Assembly: GCF_000186245.1 (NCBI RefSeq)
Contig: NC_014935.1
Span: 744,001-808,000 of the forward strand
From: Nitratifractor salsuginis DSM 16511
GTDB taxonomy: Bacteria > Campylobacterota > Campylobacteria > Campylobacterales > Sulfurovaceae
Direction: 5' to 3'
DNA: 64,000 nt
This document shows positions 42,544 through 51,671 of the stretch, piece by piece; position 1 is the stretch's first letter; each line of letters begins with the position of its first letter. The notes under the pieces are model-generated. The model ran no database searches. It had not been told where the DNA came from and saw only the letters and a list, made by a program, of their open reading frames with translations. The translations under genes were made by a program, and so were the position numbers.

Positions 42544-43080
42544 ATGAAAAAGATTCTATTGATCCTCTCGCTCCTCATCGTTGTCGGGGGAGGTCTGCTC
42601 TTCGCCCTCAAGGGAAAGAGCAGCTATGAGCCCGAAAAATATTCGCTGCAGGTCAGCCCGGAAGGGAAACCTTTCGGAGTGGGATCGACCTTGGCCTTCA
42701 CACTCCCCGATCAGTTCGGCAAGAGCCACAGCCTCTCACCGGATACCCGCACCGTTGCCTTCGCCTTTTCCAAAAAAGCGGGGCACATCATCCGCAGCGC
42801 GATGCAAAAAGCTCCCGCCGGCTTCCTCCAGCGTCACCACGCGGTGCTCATCGCCGATATCAGCGGAATGCCCACCGTCATCCAGAACCTCTTCGCTCTG
42901 CCCGATCTGCGCAAGAGTCACTACTCTATGCTGCTCATCTACGACAAGAATATGGCCAAGCGCCTCGAGCAAAGCGAAAACGCAGAGCAGGTGGTCGTGA
43001 TGCATCTCGATCACGGCAAAGTCAGCTCCATCGAACACGCCGAGTCCCCCGAAAAGCTCCTGAAACTCCTGAGCAAATAG
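42544..43080 (+). CDS. periplasmic thioredoxin-fold-like protein
   Basis: The 178-residue protein has an N-terminal signal sequence (MKKILLILSLLIVVGGGLLFAL). The soluble part (FTLPDQFGKSHSLSPDTRTVAFAFSKKAG) resembles the start of a thioredoxin or YtfJ-type fold, but the CxxC is absent, so it is not an obvious oxidoreductase. Relatives in Campylobacterota are often misannotated as FAD/FMN dehydrogenases. Start ATG follows AAGGAA. It is monocistronic. Confidence 0.6.
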   Translation: MKKILLILSLLIVVGGGLLFALKGKSSYEPEKYSLQVSPEGKPFGVGSTLAFTLPDQFGKSHSLSPDTRTVAFAFSKKAGHIIRSAMQKAPAGFLQRHHAVLIADISGMPTVIQNLFALPDLRKSHYSMLLIYDKNMAKRLEQSENAEQVVVMHLDHGKVSSIEHAESPEKLLKLLSK

Positions 43081-43340
43081 CCTTGGCTGCCCCCTATGGG
43101 GTCTTGTTTAACCTGAAATCCTCTCGATCACTCACGGGATCGGCGACACTGACAGAATATTCACAGAGATTTCATACACTACTATTGAAATGACCAATCT
43201 TCTTTTCGCACCTGCCGGTATTGCCGGGATGGAGTGAAAACCTTGGAGTCATAGCGGCTTCGCTCACGTCTTTTGTGTTAGAATTGATTGAGATTCACTG
43301 TAGGCATAAGAAGTTATTGAGTGTGAAGAGAAGGGTCGCT

Positions 43341-44177
43341 ATGAAATGGATGAACTACACCGTATCGCTTCTGCTGGGAAGCTCCCTCTGGTTGCAGGCG
43401 GGTTGCCCTGATCTGCTCAGAGCCTATCCGCAGCAACTCAAAGAGTGCCGGGGCAATACCCTGATCTGGAGAGACGGAACCCGTATGCGCTACGATGACG
43501 GAAAGAAGAACAAAAGTTTCGAAGAGCTGCTCAACCGTCCCGACCTGGAGGATATGTTTCATTACCGTTATCCGAAGGGAAGGGCCGGTTACGGGAAAGC
43601 TCCCGCAATCAATCACGACCCGGGACGGATCCGCTACGAGCCTTTTTTTCGTAAGATGTACGGCAACAGCGCTGCACAGGTAAAGGGGCATTTGACCACC
43701 ATTCCCTGGCTCCCGCGTAATACCGGAGGGCGTTACCGGGTCACGGTCACCCGGGTCAACGGTGTGGATCGGAGACTTGCCGCCGTCTCCCGTGATCTGG
43801 ATACCCTGCTGCGGCGCCACCCCGAGTACAAAAAATACCTCGTTCCCATGGGCGGGACCTTCAAATGGCGTAAAATCGCCGGGACCCGTCGCCTCAGCGT
43901 CCACTCCTTCGGTGCCGCCATCGATATCAATGTCAAACACTCCGCCTACTGGCGCTGGAACAAAGGTCCCTACCGCTACCGCAACGAGATCCCCCTTCCC
44001 ATCGTCGAAACCTTTGAAAAGCACGGTTTCATCTGGGGCGGGAAATGGTACCACTACGATACGATGCATTTCGAGTATCGGCCGGAGATCCTGGGGGCGT
44101 CCGGAACAGGGAGTCATAAAAAGATTCGAAAGAGCGGGAAAAAGAGATCGGCTGCTGAACCTGCCAGTCTGTTCTAA
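43341..44177 (+). CDS. M15-family peptidase (D-Ala-D-Ala carboxypeptidase-like)
   Basis: The 278-residue protein is exported (signal MKWMNYTVSLLLGSSLWLQAG, with a possible lipobox cysteine next). The C-terminal half carries the VanY/M15 zinc site: LSVHSFGAAIDIN (His and Asp ligands, near residue 195) and HYDTMHFEYRPE (catalytic region and second His, near 238). Such enzymes trim peptidoglycan stem peptides. The frame is open to 43221, but the ATG at 43341 has GAGAAGGG upstream and gives the signal peptide. The tail is Lys/Arg-rich. Confidence 0.85.
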   Translation: MKWMNYTVSLLLGSSLWLQAGCPDLLRAYPQQLKECRGNTLIWRDGTRMRYDDGKKNKSFEELLNRPDLEDMFHYRYPKGRAGYGKAPAINHDPGRIRYEPFFRKMYGNSAAQVKGHLTTIPWLPRNTGGRYRVTVTRVNGVDRRLAAVSRDLDTLLRRHPEYKKYLVPMGGTFKWRKIAGTRRLSVHSFGAAIDINVKHSAYWRWNKGPYRYRNEIPLPIVETFEKHGFIWGGKWYHYDTMHFEYRPEILGASGTGSHKKIRKSGKKRSAAEPASLF

Positions 44178-44226
44178 AGTATAAAAATGTGAGAAAAGAG
44201 GGAAAAATAAAAGGAGAGTGATTCGA

Positions 44227-44301
44227 TGGAGCGGGAGACGGGATTCGAACCCGCGACCCCAACCTTGGCAAGGTTGTGCTCTACCCCTGAGCTACTCCCG
44301 C
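44227..44301 (-). tRNA. tRNA-Gly (anticodon GCC)
   Basis: The reverse strand gives GCGGGAG/CTCCCGC as acceptor stem, D-arm GCTCAGGGGTAGAGC, anticodon arm AACCTTGCCAAGGTT and T-arm GCGGGTTCGAATCCCGT, with encoded CCA (44227-44229). It lies 14 bases after tRNA-Leu on the same strand. Confidence 0.96.
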
Positions 44302-44315
44302 ACCGATTCAAAATC

Positions 44316-44400
44316 TGGTACCTCGGGCCGGACTCGAACCGGCACACCCGAAGGCGGCAGATTTTGAATCTGCTGCGTCTACCAATTCCGCCACCGAGGC
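44316..44400 (-). tRNA. tRNA-Leu (anticodon CAA)
   Basis: A class II tRNA on the reverse strand: acceptor GCCTCGG/CCGAGGT (final G-T wobble), anticodon stem GCAGA/TCTGC with loop TTCAAAA, short variable arm (CGCCTTCGGGTG) and T-arm GCCGGTTCGAGTCCGGC; CCA is encoded (44316-44318). Confidence 0.94.
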
Positions 44401-44447
44401 ATACTTTTGGGTGACGGAATTGTAGGGAATCGAAGCTTAAAGAATGT

Positions 44448-44720
44448 TTATTCTACCGCTTCTTTGAGAAGTTTTCCCGGTTTGAATCGGACACTGTATT
44501 TGGCGGGGACTTTGACTTTACGGGTCGTGCCGGGGATGGTGATCTCCCGCTCGTTCTTCTTGACCGCCTGGAAGGAGCCGAATCCGAGGAATGAGACGTT
44601 TTCCCTACGTTTCAGCGCTTCGGTAATGGTCTCGAGTGCCGCATCGATGACCGCCTCGGTATCCTTTTTGGAGAGGCCGCTTTTCTGGGCGACTTCGGCG
44701 ATAAAATCCGTTTTCTTCAT
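44448..44720 (-). CDS. hup: HU-family DNA-binding protein
   Basis: HU is a small dimeric nucleoid protein that bends DNA. The 90-residue protein has the typical order KKTDFIAEVAQKSGLSKKDTEAVIDAAL, the FGSFQAVKKNEREITIPGTTRKVKVPA beta-arm (the family has GRNPQTG here; this one is diverged) and the FKPGKLLKEAV end. The ATG at 44720 was chosen over that at 44726 because the AAGGAGG site lies seven bases upstream of it. A TTGACA at 44774-44779 (minus strand) marks the likely promoter. Confidence 0.95.
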   Translation of the reverse strand: MKKTDFIAEVAQKSGLSKKDTEAVIDAALETITEALKRRENVSFLGFGSFQAVKKNEREITIPGTTRKVKVPAKYSVRFKPGKLLKEAVE

Positions 44721-44859
44721 CTGCATTCCTCCTTTGGATTTTGAACTATTCTAGCATAAAGCGTATTTCATTTTGTCAATGATAGGTAACACTTTGTGAA
44801 GAAGATGGTATACAATCACCGTCGAAAGAGTCGCGTAAGGGAGATTCATATTGATATGT

Positions 44860-44865
44860 TATAAT
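44860..44865 (+). promoter_or_regulatory. -10 box of ftsK
   Basis: TATAAT lies 26 bases before the GTG at 44892. Confidence 0.5.
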
Positions 44866-44891
44866 ATGGCTTTAACCGAGAAGGAGTGTAT

Positions 44892-47327
44892 GTGCGGATT
44901 GTAGCGGTGATTATCGGTGCCATAGTTTTGATCTATGGAGCTTTTTCGACGGTGATGCACGACACTACGCTCGTGGGGCAGGTCGGACGGCAGATCGGCA
45001 CCTGGAACCTGCGCCTCTTCGGTTATCTCGCCTATGTGGACTTCTTGATCCTCTTCTATCCGCTCTATCTTTTCTATCGCGATCCTTCGGTGATGAAACG
45101 ACGGGAAGGGTATGTGGGGTGGATGCTCTTTTTCATCTCCCTGGTGATCCTCCAGCCCCTTCTGGTCGGGCGCATCCAGAGCGGGCTCATCGGCCGGGAG
45201 CTCTATGATGCGATGATCCCCTTCATCGGCCTGGCGGGGCTTTGGCTCTTCTGGCTGATGGTTTTCGCCCTCTCTCTGACCCTGGTGATGGATGGGGAGT
45301 GGAAAGTTGCCGATCGTTTGAGCCACTGGCTGGAGCGGCGACGTGAGAAGCGCCGGGAACGTCTGGAACAGCGTGCGGAGAAAAAGGCTATGCGATCCGG
45401 ATCGGTATCGGTCAAATCGCCAAGAAAGCGAATCAAAGTTCCCACGATCTCCTTCGCGTGGATCCGGGAACTTTTCCGCAACCCCTTCGACCACAATCGG
45501 GAGAAGGAGATCGAGCGGATTATCACGATGGATCTTCCGCCGATCGAAGTGGAAGATACGATCAAAAATACCCCCCGCAGAAAACCGAGGGGGCTCCCCG
45601 CCGCCAGGCGCCGAGTCGATAGCGAACCCGAAGAGGAGCTCGAGAGTTACAAAAGCGAGCTGGAAGAGAACGTAGAGCAGGAAGAGACGCTGCTTGAGAG
45701 CCTGGAGCAGGCTCCTGCGGTGTCTCAAAATCGAGAAGAGCCTGAAGAGGAATTGCCGTCCATCCTCGAGGAAAAACCGGCAACGAAAAATGCCAAGCCT
45801 ACCCCCAAAACGACCCGCAAGAGAGAGAAAAAACCGGCTTCCCCCGGTAACGTGACCATCGTCGATCAGCTCGAAGAGAATGCCAAGCTCCTCGAAGGGA
45901 TCGAAAAAGGCAAGATGGCCAAACCCAAGAATTTCCGCCTCCCCAAGCTCGATTTTCTGGCCAAACCTCCCCGCAGCTCCAAAAAGATCAACGAAACGGA
46001 GATCGACCGGAAGATCGGGGAGCTGCTGGACAAACTGGGGCGCTTCAAGATCGAAGGGGATGTGGTCCGCACCTACAGCGGTCCGCTGGTCACTACCTTT
46101 GAATTCAAACCGGCTCCCAACGTCAAAGTCTCCAAGATCCTGGGCTTGCAGGATGACCTGGCGATGGCGCTCAGTGCCGAGACGATCCGGATCCAGGCCC
46201 CCATCCCGGGGCGTGATGTAGTCGGGATCGAAATCCCCAACGAGACTTTCGAGACCATCTACCTGCGGGAGATCCTGGAGAGCGATCTCTTCAAAAATTC
46301 CAAATCACCTCTCACCGTAGCCCTGGGCAAGGACATTGTGGGCAATCCCTTCGTCACCGACCTCAAGAAACTGCCCCATCTGCTTATCGCGGGGACCACC
46401 GGAAGCGGAAAGTCGGTGGGGATCAACGCGATGCTTCTCAGCCTCCTTTACCGCAACGACCCCGACCGGCTCAAGCTGGTCCTCATCGACCCCAAGATGC
46501 TGGAGTTCAGTATCTACAACGACATTCCCCATCTCCTCACCCCGGTGATCATCGAACCCAAAAAGGCGATCTCGGCTCTGGCCAATATGGTCCACGAAAT
46601 GGAACGGCGCTACAAAGTGATGGCCGAGAGCCGGGTCAAGAATATCGACAATTACAATGAAAAGGCCCGCCAGGAGGGTTGGGAGGAGATGCCCTTCATC
46701 GTCGTCGTCATCGACGAGCTGGCCGACCTGATGATGAACGGGGGCAAGGATGTGGAGTACTCCATCGCCAGATTGGCCCAGATGGCACGGGCGGCGGGGA
46801 TCCATCTCATCGTGGCTACCCAGCGCCCCAGCGTCGATGTGGTCACCGGGCTCATCAAAGCGAATCTCCCCTCCCGCCTCAGCTACCGTGTCGGGCAAAA
46901 GATCGACTCGAAGGTGATCCTGGACCAGATGGGTGCCGAGAGTCTGCTGGGCCGGGGCGATGCCCTCTTCACCCCTCCGGGAGCCATCGGCCTGGTGCGT
47001 CTTCACGCTCCCTGGAACAGCGAAGAGGAGATCGAGAAGGTGGTCGAATTCCTCAAAGCCCAGCGGGAGCCCGAATATGACGAGAGTTACCTGAGCGAGG
47101 GGGGTACCTCCGGCGGAGAGGGAGAGGGTGATGTCGACGAAGAGCTCGATCCCCTCTACGAGCAGGCCAAAGAGATCGTCCTGACCGACAAGAAGACTTC
47201 CATCTCCTATCTCCAGCGCAAACTCCAGATCGGCTACAACCGCTCCGCCAACCTGATCGAGCAGCTGGAGCGCACCGGCGTGCTCAGTGCCCCCAACGCC
47301 AAAGGGCAGCGGGAGCTGCTGCTTTAG
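44892..47327 (+). CDS. ftsK: DNA translocase FtsK/SpoIIIE
   Basis: FtsK pumps DNA at the septum and coordinates chromosome dimer resolution with division. The protein (811 residues from GTG 44892) has four N-terminal membrane helices (residues 3-20, 38-58, 75-95, 105-130), an acidic linker (230-310), the RecA-like motor with Walker A GTTGSGKSVGINAM near 508 and Walker B IVVVIDELADLMM near 607, and the C-terminal gamma winged helix (TSISYLQRKLQIGYNRSANLIEQLE) that reads polar sequences. GTG 44892 was preferred over GTG 44886 because of its spacing to AAGGAG (44881-44886). Confidence 0.96.
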   Translation: MRIVAVIIGAIVLIYGAFSTVMHDTTLVGQVGRQIGTWNLRLFGYLAYVDFLILFYPLYLFYRDPSVMKRREGYVGWMLFFISLVILQPLLVGRIQSGLIGRELYDAMIPFIGLAGLWLFWLMVFALSLTLVMDGEWKVADRLSHWLERRREKRRERLEQRAEKKAMRSGSVSVKSPRKRIKVPTISFAWIRELFRNPFDHNREKEIERIITMDLPPIEVEDTIKNTPRRKPRGLPAARRRVDSEPEEELESYKSELEENVEQEETLLESLEQAPAVSQNREEPEEELPSILEEKPATKNAKPTPKTTRKREKKPASPGNVTIVDQLEENAKLLEGIEKGKMAKPKNFRLPKLDFLAKPPRSSKKINETEIDRKIGELLDKLGRFKIEGDVVRTYSGPLVTTFEFKPAPNVKVSKILGLQDDLAMALSAETIRIQAPIPGRDVVGIEIPNETFETIYLREILESDLFKNSKSPLTVALGKDIVGNPFVTDLKKLPHLLIAGTTGSGKSVGINAMLLSLLYRNDPDRLKLVLIDPKMLEFSIYNDIPHLLTPVIIEPKKAISALANMVHEMERRYKVMAESRVKNIDNYNEKARQEGWEEMPFIVVVIDELADLMMNGGKDVEYSIARLAQMARAAGIHLIVATQRPSVDVVTGLIKANLPSRLSYRVGQKIDSKVILDQMGAESLLGRGDALFTPPGAIGLVRLHAPWNSEEEIEKVVEFLKAQREPEYDESYLSEGGTSGGEGEGDVDEELDPLYEQAKEIVLTDKKTSISYLQRKLQIGYNRSANLIEQLERTGVLSAPNAKGQRELLL

Positions 47328-47389
47328 GTTTTGTTCCCATCGGGTAACGAAGAGACGCTACAATACACTATCCAAGCAAGGAGTGGAAT

Positions 47390-47788
47390 ATGGCCTATTT
47401 CAGCAAAGCGAAAGAGGGAGACAAGGTCTACGGCCTGGTCTTCGGCAAAGGAAAGATCCTCGAAGTCTATCCCGACAGCCACTATTCGATTATGGTTGAG
47501 TTTGACAACGGCTATCAGGTTCCCTATACCGAGGAGGGAGTTCCCGGTTGGGGCCGCTTCAAAAAGCAGACTCTCTTCTATCGCAACGATGTGGACCTGA
47601 GCAACGCCGACTTCTCCCCTGTGGAGAAGATCCTCTCCCCCAGGAAGATCATCAAACTCCGGGAGAAGAAGCAGCTTCAGGTCCGTCTGCCTTCCGGGCT
47701 CTGGGTCAATGTCAAAAAGGCCGATCCCGATTATGTGGAGGGTCTGCTGGAGAACGAAAAGTACCACCTCTTCCGCAAAAAGCCCTGA
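47390..47788 (+). CDS. conserved hypothetical protein, beta-rich N terminus
   Basis: A 132-residue soluble protein. Residues 1-50 (GDKVYGLVFGKGKILEVYPDSHYSIMVEFDNGYQVPYTEEG) look like a small beta-barrel (Tudor/SH3-like), which often binds nucleic acid or protein. The C-terminal half is Lys-rich. I do not know a function. It begins 62 bases after ftsK and may be transcribed with it. Confidence 0.65.
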   Translation: MAYFSKAKEGDKVYGLVFGKGKILEVYPDSHYSIMVEFDNGYQVPYTEEGVPGWGRFKKQTLFYRNDVDLSNADFSPVEKILSPRKIIKLREKKQLQVRLPSGLWVNVKKADPDYVEGLLENEKYHLFRKKP

Positions 47789-47792
47789 TCGA

Positions 47793-47816
47793 AGCCTCGG
47801 CTGCGGGAGCGAGGCT
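47793..47816 (+). terminator. hairpin after the small ORF
   Basis: AGCCTCG (47793-47799) and CGAGGCT (47810-47816) pair perfectly around a 10-base loop. No U-tract follows, so termination is uncertain. Confidence 0.35.
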
Positions 47817-47941
47817 CCCCGGCTGTAACCATCCGCTACACACTTCATTCCCTACTTTCTTTTATTTTTCTTTTTATAAAAGAGTTTCATCGAGCTTCTG
47901 CTACCATCTTGTTACCAATACCATCAAGAGGGAGAACCTAA

Positions 47942-50515
47942 ATGTCTCTGATCGAAGATTACAAAAAACATACCGAAGAGCGCGCCAAACTGGGCGTTCC
48001 CCCGCTGCCCCTCACGGCACAGCAGACCGCCGAACTGGTCGAGCTCCTCAAGCAGGATCCCATTCCCGAAGAGGAGTACCTCCTCGACCTGCTCAAAAAC
48101 CACGTCAACCCCGGGGTCGATGACGCCGCTTACGTCAAGGCGGCCTTCCTCAACGACATCGTCCAGGGCAAAGCCCAGAGCAAGGCGATCAGCCCCGTTG
48201 AGGCGGTACGGATCCTCGGTATGATGCTGGGCGGATACAATGTCGGCCCGCTGGTCGATGCCCTCAAACACTCCGATGCCGAGATCGCCCAGGCGGCCGC
48301 CGACGAGCTCAAGCACACCATCCTCGTCTACGATGCCTTCAACGATGTCAAAGAGTTGATGGATCAGGGCAACGAATACGCCAAGCAGGTGATCGAATCC
48401 TGGGCCAACGCCGAGTGGTTCCTCAACCGTGAGCCTCTGCCCGAAGAGATGAAACTGACCGTCTTCAAGGTCCCCGGCGAAACCAACACCGACGACCTCT
48501 CTCCCGCCAGCGAAGCCTTCACCCGCTCCGATATTCCTCTGCATGCCCAGTCGATGCTGGTCAACCGGATGGATAATCCCCTCGAAACGATCAAAAAGCT
48601 CAAAGAGCGGGGCAACGACCTGGCCTATGTGGGCGATGTCGTCGGAACCGGAAGCTCCCGGAAATCGGGGATCAACTCCGTGCAGTGGTGGTTCGGCCAC
48701 GACATTCCCGGCGTCCCCAACAAGCGCACCGGCGGCGTAGTCATCGGCTCCATCATCGCCCCCATCTTCTTCAACACCGCCGAGGACAGCGGTTGTCTGC
48801 CCATCGAAGCGCCCGTCGACGCCCTGGAGACCGGCGATGAGATCGTCGTCAAACCCTACGAGGGTAAGATCCTCAAAAACGGCGAAGTGGTCAGCGAATT
48901 CACCCTCAAGCCCAACACCCTGCCTGACGAGATGCGCGCCGGCGGGCGGATCCCTCTCATCATCGGCAAGGGTCTGACCAACAAGGCCCGCGAAGCTCTG
49001 GGCCTCGGCCACAGCGACGTCTTCACCAAGCCCGAGCAGCCCGCCGACAGCGGCAAAGGCTACACCCTGGCCCAGAAGATGGTCGGTAAAGCCTGCGGTA
49101 TGGAGGGCGTGCGCCCCGGAATGTACGTCGAGCCCGTCGTCACCACCGTCGGAAGCCAGGATACCACGGGCCCGATGACCCGCGACGAGATCAAAGAGTT
49201 GGCGGCCTTGAGCTTCGGCGCCGACCTGGTGCTGCAGACCTTCTGCCACACCGCCGCCTATCCCAAGCCCGCCGATGTGGAGCTGCAGCACACCCTGCCT
49301 CCCTTCTGGACCAGCCGCGGCGGCGTGATCCTCAAGCCCGGCGACGGGGTTATCCACAGCTGGCTGAACCGTATGATCCTCCCCGATACTGTCGGAACCG
49401 GCGGCGACAGCCACACCCGCTTCCCCATCGGGATCAGCTTCCCCGCCGGCTCCGGCCTGGTCGCTTTCGCCGCGGTAACGGGAATGATGCCTCTGAATAT
49501 GCCCGAATCGGTTTTGGTGAAGTTCAAGGGCGAAATGCAGCCCGGTATCACCCTGCGTGACCTGGTCAACGCCATCCCCTATCAGGCGATCAAAGAGGGG
49601 CTGCTGACCGTCGAGAAGAAAGGGAAGAAAAACGTCTTCGCCGGACGGATCCTGGAGATCGAAGGTCTGGAGGATCTGAAGGTCGAGCAGGCTTTCGAGC
49701 TCTCCGACGCCTCCGCCGAGCGGAGTGCCGCCGCCTGTACCGTCAAGCTCAACAAAGAGCCGGTTATCGAGTATCTGCGCTCCAACATCAAACTCCTCGA
49801 AAAGATGATCGAGCAGGGCTACGAGGACAAGCGTACCCTCCAGCGCCGGATCGACAAGATGAAAGCGTGGCTGGAGAACCCCACGCTGATGGAGCGGGAC
49901 GAAGACGCCGAATACGCCGCCGTGATCGAGATCGATCTCAACGAGATCACCGAGCCCATCGTCGCCTGCCCCAATGATCCCGACGATGTGGCGACTCTGA
50001 GCGAAGTGCTGGCCGACGAGAAGCGGCCCAAGAACATCGACGAAGTCTTCGTGGGAAGCTGTATGACCAACATCGGCCTCTTCCGTGCCCTGGGTGAGGT
50101 GCTCAAGGGCGAAGGCCCCGTCGATACCCGCCTCTGGGTCACTCCCCCCACCAAGATGGACCAGAAAGAGCTCATCGAAGAGGGCTACTACGCTATCTTC
50201 GGCCAGGCGGGAGCCCGCACCGAGATCCCCGGCTGTTCCCTGTGTATGGGGAACCAGGCACGGGTCCGGGACAATTCGGTCGTCTTCTCCACCTCTACCC
50301 GGAACTTCGACAACCGGATGGGTAAAGGGGCTCAGGTCTATCTGGGCTCCTCCGAGCTGGCGGCGGTCTGCGCCCTGCTGGGACGCATCCCCAGCAAAGA
50401 GGAGTACCTGGAGATCGTCAACAAGAAGATTACCGACGATAAGAAGGATCAGGTCTATAAGTATCTGAACTTCGACCAGATCCCCGAAGAGATCCTCGAC
50501 GAGATGATGGATTGA
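47942..50515 (+). CDS. acnB: aconitate hydratase B / 2-methylisocitrate dehydratase
   Basis: AcnB isomerises citrate to isocitrate in the (oxidative or reductive) TCA cycle using a [4Fe-4S] cluster. The 857-residue protein has the AcnB order: N-terminal HEAT-like domain (residues 1-160), the swivelling domain (~165-385, [16 protein letters not shown]) and the catalytic domains. Cluster cysteines are seen in [10 protein letters not shown] near residue 704 and in [13 protein letters not shown] near 763. The reductive TCA cycle is usual in autotrophic Campylobacterota, which would make this a carbon-fixation enzyme; that is inference. Confidence 0.97.
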   Translation: MSLIEDYKKHTEERAKLGVPPLPLTAQQTAELVELLKQDPIPEEEYLLDLLKNHVNPGVDDAAYVKAAFLNDIVQGKAQSKAISPVEAVRILGMMLGGYNVGPLVDALKHSDAEIAQAAADELKHTILVYDAFNDVKELMDQGNEYAKQVIESWANAEWFLNREPLPEEMKLTVFKVPGETNTDDLSPASEAFTRSDIPLHAQSMLVNRMDNPLETIKKLKERGNDLAYVGDVVGTGSSRKSGINSVQWWFGHDIPGVPNKRTGGVVIGSIIAPIFFNTAEDSGCLPIEAPVDALETGDEIVVKPYEGKILKNGEVVSEFTLKPNTLPDEMRAGGRIPLIIGKGLTNKAREALGLGHSDVFTKPEQPADSGKGYTLAQKMVGKACGMEGVRPGMYVEPVVTTVGSQDTTGPMTRDEIKELAALSFGADLVLQTFCHTAAYPKPADVELQHTLPPFWTSRGGVILKPGDGVIHSWLNRMILPDTVGTGGDSHTRFPIGISFPAGSGLVAFAAVTGMMPLNMPESVLVKFKGEMQPGITLRDLVNAIPYQAIKEGLLTVEKKGKKNVFAGRILEIEGLEDLKVEQAFELSDASAERSAAACTVKLNKEPVIEYLRSNIKLLEKMIEQGYEDKRTLQRRIDKMKAWLENPTLMERDEDAEYAAVIEIDLNEITEPIVACPNDPDDVATLSEVLADEKRPKNIDEVFVGSCMTNIGLFRALGEVLKGEGPVDTRLWVTPPTKMDQKELIEEGYYAIFGQAGARTEIPGCSLCMGNQARVRDNSVVFSTSTRNFDNRMGKGAQVYLGSSELAAVCALLGRIPSKEEYLEIVNKKITDDKKDQVYKYLNFDQIPEEILDEMMD

Positions 50516-50525
50516 TTCTTCTTTC

Positions 50526-50542
50526 GGCGCTTTTGAAGCGCC
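50526..50542 (+). terminator. probable acnB terminator
   Basis: GGCGCTT-TTG-AAGCGCC forms a 7-bp GC-rich stem with a 3-base loop, 10 bases after the acnB stop, followed by a pyrimidine-rich ATTGCTCCTTTTC. Confidence 0.6.
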
Positions 50543-50623
50543 ATTGCTCCTTTTCTATACTTCAATCAAAAGGTATTGGTCTATTTGATCGAAAATATTT
50601 TGTTCATCTATATATTTTGTCTT

Positions 50624-51520
50624 TCACTCTAAGCTCCAGCAGGGAGACTCATCTTGACAAGCATCTAAGACTTCCTGAATAAGTTCCTCCGACTTAGCAG
50701 GTTTTACCGCTATTCTGGCTGCATTTATATATTCACGGCATAAATCTGCAGCGATAATTTTACACTGAGAGAGATTGGGACGATAGATTGTTCGTGGGAA
50801 ATTGCCTACATTGGCATTGATGATCCGATCAATAAGTTCATCTTTACTACCGGAAATTTTGAGAGAGTGTTTTCTGGCGATCTCTTTGAGGTCAATGAGT
50901 CTGTAATTATCATTAATATATGATGAAATTGTTTCTTTTGTCATATCTATTTTTTTAATAGCACCATATTTCAAAAGTAATTCAGCTGTTTTTTTTGGAA
51001 GGGTCAACAGTGAGCAGTCTGACTGACTCTCATATTTATCCACAGTATTTACGATAAAAATTAGGGACTTTTGATTTGAAGCAAGGTCTGGATATTTGGT
51101 GAGTTTCGCAAATGTGTCAGTCTTTGCAAACTGCTTAAAAGGTTGTATTTCAATCTCGAACATTGGCATTTGCCTGTAATAGTAGGATAAGGCTTCCTCG
51201 AAAGAGTTTAGAGTCAGGAATCCTTCTTTGATATCCTTTTTCATATCGTTGATGATATCTTGATCCGGCACTATTTTCTTAATAGGTGGGATGGTAAAAG
51301 CCGAGAAGAATTCTCGGAGATCTCTTTTAAACGTTCTTATGTCATAGAATGGCTTCTCTGATACTATATTGATCTCAGGACTTCTCTGATGTGGACTGAT
51401 GTTCGTTGAACCATTTAGGCGTTTTTCGGATGTTGTGACTGTTGGTGTGGAATTGAAAAATTTCTTTGGAGTGTGTTTTTTATCTGATGTTTTGAATAGC
51501 TTTTTTATAAATTTGAACAA
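50624..51520 (-). CDS. SAP-domain protein of unknown function (AT-rich)
   Basis: The 298-residue protein differs from its neighbours in composition (clearly AT-rich). It starts with a basic stretch (FKFIKKLFKTSDKKHTPKKFF). Near residues 208-240 it has a SAP-type helix-extension-helix (LIDLKEIARKHSLKISGSKDELIDRIINA), a fold that binds DNA or protein in many nucleic-acid proteins. The remaining sequence shows no motif I recognise. It is a lone gene between acnB and an antiporter, which together with composition suggests horizontal transfer. Confidence 0.65.
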   Translation of the reverse strand: MFKFIKKLFKTSDKKHTPKKFFNSTPTVTTSEKRLNGSTNISPHQRSPEINIVSEKPFYDIRTFKRDLREFFSAFTIPPIKKIVPDQDIINDMKKDIKEGFLTLNSFEEALSYYYRQMPMFEIEIQPFKQFAKTDTFAKLTKYPDLASNQKSLIFIVNTVDKYESQSDCSLLTLPKKTAELLLKYGAIKKIDMTKETISSYINDNYRLIDLKEIARKHSLKISGSKDELIDRIINANVGNFPRTIYRPNLSQCKIIAADLCREYINAARIAVKPAKSEELIQEVLDACQDESPCWSLE

Positions 51521-51671
51521 TACTCATCCCTTTCTCTTCCTACATTCGATAAAGTTTTCTATTTTAGATAGTTCTTTTAAATAAAATCAAGATTAGATTC
51601 CATTTTATCAAAGAATAGTGAAAAGGGTACAGTGCGGGTCGCTATTTCATCAAGATCCCCACCATAAAATA

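Noticed and set aside
42405-42629. 74-codon frame before the periplasmic protein
   Set aside because: It overlaps the signal-peptide gene in another frame, has no ribosome binding site and no coding character.
43091-43101. CCCC-TAT-GGGG hairpin after the periplasmic protein
   Set aside because: A 4-bp stem with a weak T-stretch is too little to call a terminator.
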